This document shows positions 42,971-50,087 of a stretch of DNA of 64,000 bases, in pieces; position 1 is the first letter of the stretch; every line of letters starts with the position of its first letter. The DNA is from Rikenellaceae bacterium (GTDB lineage: Bacteria > Bacteroidota > Bacteroidia > Bacteroidales > Rikenellaceae): NCBI GenBank assembly GCA_015059805.1, contig SUZO01000003.1:81916-145915 (forward strand), given 5' to 3'. Under the pieces are notes generated by a model, which ran no database searches, was not told where the DNA came from, and saw only the letters and a program-made list of their open reading frames with translations. The position numbers were made by a program, and so were the translations under genes.

Positions 42971-43040
42971 ATGTAACACGATGTAACACCGAGTAACAGC
43001 ACTACACACCCCTGTTACAGCGTTACATTGTTACATTTAA
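42971..43040. repeat. GTAAC-iteron palindrome, copy 1 (inverted relative to copies 2 and 3)
   Basis: GATGTAACACGATGTAACAC, then GAGTAACAG, a loop, and CTGTTACAGCGTTACATTGTTACAT. Reverse complement aligns with copies at 43383 and 43474. Confidence 0.7.
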
Positions 43041-43078
43041 GAGCGACCTTACGGAGCGCACCGAGCAAACAAACACGT

Positions 43079-43145
43079 GTGCGAACAAAAGCGAACAAAT
43101 CCAAACAGCTCTAACGCCCCTGTTTGGTTGTTCGGTGTTCGGTTG
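43079..43145. repeat. GAACA-iteron palindrome
   Basis: GCGAACA, GCGAACA, CAAACAG, about 11-nt loop, then CTGTTTGG, TGTTCGG, TGTTCGG. Same half-site/loop/half-site design as the GTAAC copies, but a different motif. Confidence 0.65.
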
Positions 43146-43189
43146 GCTCTGACAACAAAATTAGCACTTTGATTTAGTGGCGTGTGATA

Positions 43190-43300
43190 AATGACATTTA
43201 ATGACAAGGGCTTTCAGCCCTAAATGGCATTGAATAGCACGCACAGCGCGCAGTATTAAGGGCGTTAGCCCGCTGCCATTCATTGCCATTCACTGTTATT
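43190..43300. repeat. Gene-less AATGRCA-iteron element, copy A
   Basis: AATGACA at 43190 and 43200, hairpin AGGGCTTTCAGCCCT at 43207-43221, AATGGCA at 43223, AATAGCA at 43233, a GC-rich centre, ATTAAGGGCGTTAGCCC, and inverted TGCCATT, TGCCATT, TGTTATT at 43274, 43284, 43294. Confidence 0.82.
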
Positions 43301-43382
43301 GTGCGCTCTCTAAACGCCCTAATATCCTTAAACACCTTAATTTCACTACTGTCGGCAAAGGCGAGCTAATGCCGAAATGTAA

Positions 43383-43442
43383 CGATGTAACACAGTAACA
43401 GGGGCACGTACAGCTGTTACTCGGTGTTACCCAGCGTTACAC
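43383..43442. repeat. GTAAC-iteron palindrome, copy 2
   Basis: GTAAC half-sites spaced 8-9 bp (ATGTAACGATGTAACACAG...) on the left, loop, then CTGTTACTCGGTGTTAC and GTTAC on the right. AATGCCGAAATG precedes both this copy and the next. Confidence 0.7.
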
Positions 43443-43473
43443 TCTGTACTCTGTACTCTAAAAAGCTAACGGC

Positions 43474-43535
43474 TAATGCCGAAATGTAACGATGTAACAC
43501 TGTAACAGGGGTACGCACGGCTGTTACACTCAGTT
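43474..43535. repeat. GTAAC-iteron palindrome, copy 3 (right arm shortened)
   Basis: Left side as in copy 2, with CTGTAACAGGGG and then CTGTTAC only; the right arm fades into a TTCAG/TTCTG run. Confidence 0.65.
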
Positions 43536-43676
43536 TTCAGTTTTCAGTTCTCTGTTCTCAGTTCTCTGTTCTCTTTCCTTTGTCCGACCACAGAGTTATT
43601 TTGTCTGCTCATAGTCAAAAACTTACAGTTCGCAGTTAAATGGATATTTAGCCTATGTAGTATTCATTTTTATTTG

Positions 43677-43684
43677 TATATTTG
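43677..43684 (+). promoter_or_regulatory. -7 box of malQ
   Basis: TATATTTG, 27 bp before ATG 43712. Confidence 0.6.
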
Positions 43685-43711
43685 TTACAGAGAAATTATA
43701 ACTAAACGAAT

Positions 43712-46159
43712 ATGAATATTACCGTAACTATTGATTATCGCACAGCGTGGGGCGAGAGGGTTGTTCTCATGCTGGCGGATGGTAAGAGGGTAGACATGAG
43801 TTGCTCTGGCAGCAAGTGGGTTGCTATGTTCACTGTTCCTAAGAGCACAAAGCAGCTGAGCTATCGTTTTGAGGTATTGGGTAGTGATGAGCAGACCATT
43901 CGCACAGAGTGGGGTGAGGGTCACACTTATGCTATAGCGGCAGATACTAAGTATCTTATTGTTGAGGATTGCTGGTCCGAGCGCCCTCAAAATCGTGCTT
44001 TCTACACCTCAATGTTTACTGATACCATCTTCGCTCACGCCATGCAGGCGATGCCTAAGCTCTCAACAGCTGGTGTACGTTTAGAGGTTGAGGCTATGAC
44101 GCTTCGTCGTGGTGAGGCTCTTGCTGTTGCTGGTTCAACAACGCAGCTGGGCGAGTGGGATGCTGAGCGTCTGCGTCCTATGACCCATGTAGGGGGTGGC
44201 GTGTGGGCTGTAACTCTTGACACAGCTGAGAGCTCTGCTCAGTATAAGTTTGTTGTTGTAGATGTTGCTTCGGGTGCTGTAATTCGTTGGGAGGAGGGCG
44301 ATAATCGCTCTATGCCATACTTTGCACAGACTCAGGCTGCATATATAATAAGAGGTCTGCGCCTTAGGGATTGCGCTACTTGGCGCGGTGCTGGTGTTGC
44401 AGTGCCTATGTTCTCATTGCGTAGTGAGAGGAGCTTTGGCGTGGGTGACTTCGGCGACCTTAAGCTGCTTGCCGATTGGTGCGTGCGCACAGGTCAGAAT
44501 ATTATCCAGATTCTGCCTATCAACGACACCACAATGACCCGAACTTGGAAGGACTCTTATCCATATAATGCTAACTCAACGATTGCTCTGCACCCTTTGT
44601 ATATCAACCTTGAGGCGGCGGGTAAACTTCGCAAGAAGGCTGACCGTGAGCGCTTTGCGGCTCTGCAGGCTGAGCTTAACGCTCTGCCACAGGTGGATTA
44701 TGAGCGTGCACTGAACGCTAAGTTTGACTACCTGCGAATTCTCTTTGCCGAGAGCGGAGCTAAGACCCTGGCAAGTAAGGAGTATAAGAGATTCGTGGCT
44801 GCAAATGAGGGTTGGCTAACTCCTTATGCTGTATACTCTGTCCTTCGTGATAAGTATAAGACGGCTGACTTTAAGCAGTGGGGCAAGTTTGCACAGTATG
44901 ATGCTCAGCAGGTGGCGAAGTTCGCTGATAAGAATGCAGAAGCTGTAGACTTCTACCGCTTTATCCAGTATCACCTTGACCGTCAGCTCCACGCAGCTAT
45001 TGAGTATGGACACTCTGTGGGTGTAGCTCTTAAGGGCGATATTCCTATCGGTGTGAGCCCAATCAGCGTAGATGCTTGGGTGAGCCCTGAACTCTTTGTT
45101 ATGAAATCTTCAGCAGGTGCTCCACCAGATGACTTCTCTGTTACTGGTCAGAACTGGGGCTTCCCAATCTATAACTGGGAGGAGATGGCAAAGGATGGCT
45201 ACGGCTGGTGGAAGACCCGCTTCCGTAAGATGGCGGAGTACTTTGATGCTTACCGTATTGACCACATCCTCGGCTTCTTCCGCATCTGGGAGGTGCCACT
45301 GGATGCTGTGAACGCACTTCTTGGCGAGTTTAATCCGTCACTGCCTTATACTGCAGACGATATTCGTTGGCGCGGCTTTGACTTTGACCCTGCGCGCGAT
45401 GTTGCAAAGGACTATAGCTCAGATGATGTGCTTTGGCTTGAGTATCGCCATAGCGAGGGACACTACTATCCTCGTATCACTCCATTTGATACCAATAGCT
45501 TTAGATGCCTTAGCGATGGTCAGAAGCACGCCTTTGCTCAGATTCACAATGAGTTCTACTACCGCCGTCATAACGACTTCTGGAAGAACATAGCCGAGCA
45601 GCGCCTCTCTATGCTTGTTGAGACAACACGTATGCTCACTTGCGGTGAGGACTTGGGTATGATTCCAGACTGCGTGCCTGAGGTGATGAATAACCAGCAG
45701 ATTCTCTCCCTTGAGATTGAGCGTATGCCAAAGGATACTGGCGTTGAGTTCGCATCAGTTATGCACTACCCATATCGCGCTGTCTGCACAACCTCTACCC
45801 ACGATATGAACCCTGTGCGCGCATGGTGGCGCGAGAACCGCGAGACTACACAGCACTACTATAACAACGTTATGCAGTGGTGGGGCGAGGCTCCCGCTGA
45901 CGCTACTCCAGAGATTTGCCATGAGATTATCAACCGCCACTTGGCTTCCCCTGCAATGCTTACTATTCTGCCTCTGCAGGACTGGATCTCTATTGACGGC
46001 AATCTTCGCTTTGCCGACCCAGAGGCTGAGCGCATCAATGTCCCTGCAAATCCAACCCACTATTGGCGCTACCGTATGCACCTAACTCTTGAGCAGCTGC
46101 TTGCCGCAGATGAGTTCAATAATGAGGTAGAGCGATTAGTTCACGCCAACTACAGGTAA
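43712..46159 (+). CDS. malQ: 4-alpha-glucanotransferase (amylomaltase, GH77) with starch-binding modules
   Basis: An 815-residue cytosolic enzyme transferring maltosyl chains between glucans. Residues about 1-95 and 115-205 look like CBM20-type modules (AVAGSTTQLGEWDAERLRPM), followed by the GH77 barrel: SFGVGDFGDLKLLADWC, then FDAYRIDHILGFFRIWEVP (nucleophile Asp region), CGEDLGMIPDCVPEVM (acid/base Glu region) and TSTHDMNPVRAWW. Large plant DPE2-like architecture is usual in Bacteroidetes. A promoter box precedes it and a repeat-family terminator follows. Confidence 0.94.
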   Translation: MNITVTIDYRTAWGERVVLMLADGKRVDMSCSGSKWVAMFTVPKSTKQLSYRFEVLGSDEQTIRTEWGEGHTYAIAADTKYLIVEDCWSERPQNRAFYTSMFTDTIFAHAMQAMPKLSTAGVRLEVEAMTLRRGEALAVAGSTTQLGEWDAERLRPMTHVGGGVWAVTLDTAESSAQYKFVVVDVASGAVIRWEEGDNRSMPYFAQTQAAYIIRGLRLRDCATWRGAGVAVPMFSLRSERSFGVGDFGDLKLLADWCVRTGQNIIQILPINDTTMTRTWKDSYPYNANSTIALHPLYINLEAAGKLRKKADRERFAALQAELNALPQVDYERALNAKFDYLRILFAESGAKTLASKEYKRFVAANEGWLTPYAVYSVLRDKYKTADFKQWGKFAQYDAQQVAKFADKNAEAVDFYRFIQYHLDRQLHAAIEYGHSVGVALKGDIPIGVSPISVDAWVSPELFVMKSSAGAPPDDFSVTGQNWGFPIYNWEEMAKDGYGWWKTRFRKMAEYFDAYRIDHILGFFRIWEVPLDAVNALLGEFNPSLPYTADDIRWRGFDFDPARDVAKDYSSDDVLWLEYRHSEGHYYPRITPFDTNSFRCLSDGQKHAFAQIHNEFYYRRHNDFWKNIAEQRLSMLVETTRMLTCGEDLGMIPDCVPEVMNNQQILSLEIERMPKDTGVEFASVMHYPYRAVCTTSTHDMNPVRAWWRENRETTQHYYNNVMQWWGEAPADATPEICHEIINRHLASPAMLTILPLQDWISIDGNLRFADPEAERINVPANPTHYWRYRMHLTLEQLLAADEFNNEVERLVHANYR

Positions 46160-46193
46160 ATCAGATTTTATACGGTATTTACTGCCGCTAACA

Positions 46194-46246
46194 AAAAAGT
46201 CCCACCAATGGCTGTACTTAGTACTATCCATCGGTGGGATTTTTTG
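46194..46246 (+). terminator. Repeat-family terminator after malQ
   Basis: Stem TCCCACC / GGTGGGA extended by ATGG/CCAT and an apical GTACttaGTAC, A-run before and six T after. Confidence 0.87.
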
Positions 46247-46379
46247 CCGAGCGTGGTAAATCCTCGCCTAAAATCAGATTATACTATTGGCTATTAGCCT
46301 TTAGCCATTGGCTTACCTACGGTAACCCTTCACTGCTCTGGCGACAAAAATGGTGCTTTGATTTAGTGGCGTAATTGTG

Positions 46380-46490
46380 AATAACATTTAATAGCAAGGG
46401 CTTTCAGCCCTTAATGACATTGAATAGCGCGCTCTGCACGCGATATTAAGGGCTTTAGCCCGCTGCCATTCGTTGTTATTCACTGTCATT
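46380..46490. repeat. Gene-less AATGRCA-iteron element, copy B
   Basis: AATAACA 46380, AATAGCA 46390, hairpin AGGGCTTTCAGCCCT 46397-46411, AATGACA 46413, AATAGCG 46423, GC-rich centre, ATTAAGGGCTTTAGCCC, then TGCCATT 46464, TGTTATT 46474, TGTCATT 46484. Confidence 0.82.
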
Positions 46491-46615
46491 GTGCGCTCCC
46501 TAATTTCTCTGTTCTGCGTAGCTGGCCAATGGCTAATGGCTGCAATTCTAGCTATGGTAGCATAAAAAAGTGGCAAGGACCCTCCCTGCCACTTCTGTTT
46601 TTTGTGCTGTTATCT

Positions 46616-48199
46616 CTACTCGTCGGCTGTCTCTGTAGGCTCCACGAAGACGTAGAATACCAGTGGAGTATATGGGGCAATCTCGGTCTCGATTGTAGAG
46701 GTTGTCTCCTCATAGTCGTAGTAGTTGTTATAGCCGCCATAGTAGTTGTAGTAGTTGTAGTAGCTATAAGGGTTATAGTATGCTGAGCCCATCATGCTGT
46801 AGTAGTTATAGAGGTTTGCAAGGGCGTTATATCCTGCAGCGTAGCTACCGCCAGAGGTGCTTGTAGAGGCTGAAACACCAGTAGAGCCGTATGCATAGCC
46901 AGAGGTTGTGATAATTGCACCCCAGCGACCATAGCGGAGCTTTGGAATACCGTAAGCCCACGCGCTGATATACTCGTCCTTATTTGACGATACAGAGTAG
47001 GTCAGAGCTGTACCACCGCCATCGGTCTCGTCATAGGCGAGCTCCTTAACCTCGTCAATGTTGGTGTCAAAGATAAATCCGTCAAGGAAGCGACCTACAT
47101 ACCAAATCATCGCAGAGTTATCCTCGCCAATCTCCTTTGCATCCTCGTCAGATGTCTCGGCAATCTTATCGGCAAACTTCTCGTTGAGGATTTTCCAGAG
47201 CTTCTTGTCAAACTCTGCCATATCGGCAAAGCGCTTTGTATCCTTGTATGGATTGCCTAATCCCTCAACATCTGGACGCATGTGCTGTAGGTGCGCGAAG
47301 CTATCAGTAGGGGTGAAGGTTGTACTGTAGTAGATACCCTCGTAGTACTTTGGCTCCTTATTCTCGCCCTCGGTATCCTCAGTGTCGGCACTTGACTCGC
47401 TGTCGTTGTCGCCGTCAGTCTCACCCTCCTCCTCTTCTTTATCCTCTATCTGGTGCCAAGCGGTCGCTTCGCTCTGTTCGTTACTCTTCTTAACCACAGA
47501 CTCAACCATCTCAAGCTCGTTGTCAGAAGGGTTTTTAACCACGCGGACAACCTCCATGTCAAGAATCATCGGCACATTGGCATCAAGAGAGTATTGACCC
47601 TCATATCCACCCTCAGCAGAAGAACCACTTGAACCGTAGCCGATAGTAGAGGAGAGGTAGAGGCGAACTTTAGAGCCTTTGCGGAGCATCATCTCGGTGC
47701 TCTTGCAAATCTCTGGCTTGCTTGCCACATACTCCTCGCTCAGCTTAATCTTGTTGCGTGAGGCGAGATAGCTACCCTCAACAATGGCATAGTACTCCTC
47801 CTTGCCACAGTAGTTGCCATAAGGGACATAGTGTGTGCGGTCAGAGAATGATGCCTGCATGCGAGCGATAACCTCGTTACGTGTTGCGCATACATTGCCA
47901 TCAAGGTCGTAGCCTGTAAAGTTGTAGAAGACCCAGCAGGTATCCTGCTCCATGATTGGCTTGCCACCAAAATCATTCTCAGAAGTTGCTACAGCATCGC
48001 TGTCGCCCCAGCTAAGCACATCAACAAAGTAGCCACCCTTCTCCTGATAGTTACCAACAAGGTCGGGGCGATTCTTCTTAATCCACGCCTTGAGTGAGCG
48101 AGCCTCCATCTCGTCACCAGAGTACTCTGCCTCCTTAACGCAAGAGCTCAGGGTGAAAAGTGTGAGTAAAAGTGTGATTATAATCTTCATATTTTTCAT
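46616..48199 (-). CDS. Large FKBP-like lipoprotein with Tyr/Asn-rich segment
   Basis: A 527-residue lipoprotein (lipobox LSSC, Cys20). Two FKBP-like regions are readable: about 35-240, ending with KGSKVRLYLSSTIGYGSSG...VPMILDMEVVRVV, and about 320-520, with VGRFLDGFIFDTN, GRWGAIITTSGYAYGS and PLVFYVFVEP. Between them is an acidic linker (residues about 255-300, Glu/Asp/Ser-rich). The second domain is interrupted by a Tyr/Asn/Gly-rich insertion (about 465-505) where the FKBP loop should be. Whether it is an active prolyl isomerase is doubtful. It follows another FKBP-like lipoprotein gene after 3 bp, and both follow ruvA on the same strand. Confidence 0.72.
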   Translation of the reverse strand: MKNMKIIITLLLTLFTLSSCVKEAEYSGDEMEARSLKAWIKKNRPDLVGNYQEKGGYFVDVLSWGDSDAVATSENDFGGKPIMEQDTCWVFYNFTGYDLDGNVCATRNEVIARMQASFSDRTHYVPYGNYCGKEEYYAIVEGSYLASRNKIKLSEEYVASKPEICKSTEMMLRKGSKVRLYLSSTIGYGSSGSSAEGGYEGQYSLDANVPMILDMEVVRVVKNPSDNELEMVESVVKKSNEQSEATAWHQIEDKEEEEGETDGDNDSESSADTEDTEGENKEPKYYEGIYYSTTFTPTDSFAHLQHMRPDVEGLGNPYKDTKRFADMAEFDKKLWKILNEKFADKIAETSDEDAKEIGEDNSAMIWYVGRFLDGFIFDTNIDEVKELAYDETDGGGTALTYSVSSNKDEYISAWAYGIPKLRYGRWGAIITTSGYAYGSTGVSASTSTSGGSYAAGYNALANLYNYYSMMGSAYYNPYSYYNYYNYYGGYNNYYDYEETTSTIETEIAPYTPLVFYVFVEPTETADE

Positions 48200-48202
48200 A
48201 TT

Positions 48203-48808
48203 CTATCGTGTAACACTCAAAATCTTAATATACCACGCCACAGAGCTATTCTTCGGCACTGAGCCGATAATATGCTTGCCATAGGCGGCTTGTGAAGTCA
48301 TATAGACCTGCACCGAGTCCTGGTCACGGCAACCAACAAGTGCCGCCTCAAGACCCTCAAGCACCTCTCCTCTGCCCAGTCGGACAGTAAGTGGCTCCTG
48401 AGACCAAATTAGATGGTCGTATTGATGTTTGTTATTTGCCTCTAAGGCAGCTATTGTCTCTGGAATGTTGGACCAATAGGCATCCTTCAAACTCGGCTCA
48501 GAGCCAGAGAAGATGTAGGCGTTGAACTGAATGTCAATAATGCTATTTGGCTCAACTTCCATCCACTCCTCGCGCCCCTGCTCGTAGTAATTTGTTATGT
48601 GACGATAAGAGGAGTTGTTAAATGCGGTGTAGAATGGTGGATTCTCATCAAGAGAAGAGCTCACCTCCTGCTCGTCAATAAGGCGACGTGAAGATGTGAG
48701 ATACTTCACAATGCTATCCTTCTGCTTTGTGAGCATATCTACATCGTCCGTGCAGCTGCAAAATAGAGCAGCGCAGGCAACCATTACCGCATAAATCAAC
48801 CGTTTCAT
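48203..48808 (-). CDS. FKBP-like peptidyl-prolyl isomerase lipoprotein
   Basis: A 201-residue product from ATG 48808; earlier in-frame ATGs (48853, 48814) would precede the signal peptide MKRLIYAVMVACAALFCSC (probable lipidated Cys19). The FKBP core reads SIIDIQFNAYIFSG, EPLTVRLGRGEVLEGLEAAL, DSVQVYMTSQAAYGKHIIGSVPKNSSVAWYIKILSV, with the G-E-V-x-x-G-x-x and A-Y-G landmarks of the family. GldI-type FKBP lipoproteins of gliding Bacteroidetes are of this kind, but there is no further support here. Confidence 0.8.
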   Translation of the reverse strand: MKRLIYAVMVACAALFCSCTDDVDMLTKQKDSIVKYLTSSRRLIDEQEVSSSLDENPPFYTAFNNSSYRHITNYYEQGREEWMEVEPNSIIDIQFNAYIFSGSEPSLKDAYWSNIPETIAALEANNKHQYDHLIWSQEPLTVRLGRGEVLEGLEAALVGCRDQDSVQVYMTSQAAYGKHIIGSVPKNSSVAWYIKILSVTR

Positions 48809-48853
48809 AGCCATATAACGCGCAAAGATATAAATTATTACGCTAACTTCCAA

Positions 48854-49444
48854 CTATAATTGCTTCAAAGCGATGCGAATTGCCTCCTCTACGCGCAGTT
48901 CGGGACTCTCTTTGAAGATTTTTTTGAGGACCTTCTCGGAAGCGCCCTTCTGGAAGCCGAGCATAATGAGTGCCGAGAGTGCCTCGTCGTAGCTCTCGCT
49001 ATTAACCACAACATCCTTGCCTACAACCTTATCGTCTGCTTTAAGGTCTACCATCTTGCCGCTCAGTTCAACAATAATCTTTTGAGCCGTCTTTAGTCCT
49101 AAACCCTTGACATTCTTTAGTAGTACGGCATTTCCTGTGCCGATAATATTGCGAAGCTCCGACGGAGAGTATGTAGACTGAATCATACGCGCAGTATTGC
49201 CACCCACGCCCGAAACGCCAATAAGCAGTCGGAACAGCTCGCGCTCAGCCTTTGAGGCAAAACCGTAGAGAATCTGTGCATCCTCACGCACGATATAGTG
49301 CAGATAGAGGGTCACATTCTGGCTATTCTCAATCTCAGAGTATGTCTGCAACGATATGTTTATAAAGTAGCCAATGCCCGCCGCTTCGACAATAGCGTAT
49401 GCGGGTGCTACCTCTGTAAGTTTTCCTGTAATATACTCGTACAT
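48854..49444 (-). CDS. ruvA: Holliday junction branch migration subunit RuvA
   Basis: A 196-residue DNA-junction-binding protein working with RuvB and RuvC in recombination repair. Domain I (MYEYITGKLTEVAPAYAIVEAAGIGYFINIS), domain II helix-hairpin-helix motifs (LLIGVSGVGGNTARMIQ and LKNVKGLGLKTAQKIIVEL) and the C-terminal RuvB-binding domain III (ALSALIMLGFQKGASEKVLKKI) are all present. ruvB is not in the window. It precedes the FKBP lipoprotein genes and follows the acetyltransferase gene by 6 bp on the same strand. Confidence 0.97.
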   Translation of the reverse strand: MYEYITGKLTEVAPAYAIVEAAGIGYFINISLQTYSEIENSQNVTLYLHYIVREDAQILYGFASKAERELFRLLIGVSGVGGNTARMIQSTYSPSELRNIIGTGNAVLLKNVKGLGLKTAQKIIVELSGKMVDLKADDKVVGKDVVVNSESYDEALSALIMLGFQKGASEKVLKKIFKESPELRVEEAIRIALKQL

Positions 49445-49450
49445 AGTGTT

Positions 49451-50005
49451 TTATAAAAGTTTTTTCTTAACCACAGCGGGATTTCCAGCGGCAAGGCAGT
49501 CGTCTGGAATATCCCTTGTAACAACACTTCCAGCGGCAATAATGCAACGGTTGCCGATAGTAACTCCTGGGCAGATTGTAACGCTTCCGCCAATCCAGCA
49601 GTCGTCGCCAATCTTTATAGGCATACCCGTCTCAATAGGTTTGCGACGCTCAAGATAGTTTGTTGGGTGCTGCGGGGTGTAAAATCCGCAGTTAGGTCCA
49701 ATCTTGGTGTAGTTGCCGATAGTAATACCACCAGAGTCAAGGAAGGTGCAATTCTTATTTATAAAGGAGTGCTCGCCAACCTTTATGCGGAAGCCTACAT
49801 CGCAGTAGAATGGCACTGAGATAGTCGAGCTCTCTGGCATGTCTGGAATAAGCTCACGTAACAGCTTTGGAAATTCTGGGTCGCGGCGAGTCATATTATT
49901 TAGGCGAACAAGTATCTCTTTACTACGCGCAAAGGCGGCATTAACCTCTGCATCGTGGAAGTTATATAGCTCGCCCGCCATCATTTTTTCAAATTCACTC
50001 TTCAT
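49451..50005 (-). CDS. Sugar O-acetyltransferase (Maa/LacA family)
   Basis: A 184-residue left-handed beta-helix acetyltransferase of the maltose/galactoside acetyltransferase family. N-terminal helical segment (KSEFEKMMAGELYNFHDAEVN), then hexapeptide repeats (GFRIKVGEHSFINKNCTFLDSGGITIGNYTKIGPNC), the catalytic His in YTPQHPTN, and GDDCWIGGSVTICPGVTIGNRCIIAAGSVV. Uses acetyl-CoA; likely detoxifies sugars or acetylates a thiol-reactive or glycan acceptor. Heads the acetyltransferase-ruvA-FKBP run and is divergent from recQ, with an inverted repeat TTTTTTCAAC / GTTGAAAAAA between them. Confidence 0.92.
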   Translation of the reverse strand: MKSEFEKMMAGELYNFHDAEVNAAFARSKEILVRLNNMTRRDPEFPKLLRELIPDMPESSTISVPFYCDVGFRIKVGEHSFINKNCTFLDSGGITIGNYTKIGPNCGFYTPQHPTNYLERRKPIETGMPIKIGDDCWIGGSVTICPGVTIGNRCIIAAGSVVTRDIPDDCLAAGNPAVVKKKLL

Positions 50006-50087
50006 AGTTCTCTTTTTTCAACCACAAAGTTACTATTTTTGTTGAAAAAATAGTCTGTCAGAGAAAAAAAGTGTAATTTCGCGACTG

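Larger units (their letters stand above)
42846..43711. repeat. Repeat-rich intergenic region, no gene
   Basis: The 866 bp between mmd beta and malQ hold a repeat-family terminator (42890-42930), GTAAC-iteron palindromes at 42971-43040, 43383-43442 and 43474-43535, a GAACA-iteron palindrome at 43079-43145, one gene-less AATGRCA element (43190-43300), and a TTCTCAG/TTCTCTG heptamer-like run (about 43532-43574). No open frame has the codon use of neighbouring genes. Confidence 0.85.
46160..46615. repeat. Intergenic region with terminator repeat and element copy B
   Basis: Holds the repeat-family terminator 46194-46246 and the AATGRCA element 46380-46490; between and after them are short GCCAATGGCTAATGGC-like stretches also found near 33760 and 57470. 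No gene seen. Confidence 0.8.

Noticed and set aside
42846..43711. Integron-like attC array
   Set aside because: Palindromes have repeated half-sites but no attC core sites and no gene cassettes or integrase.
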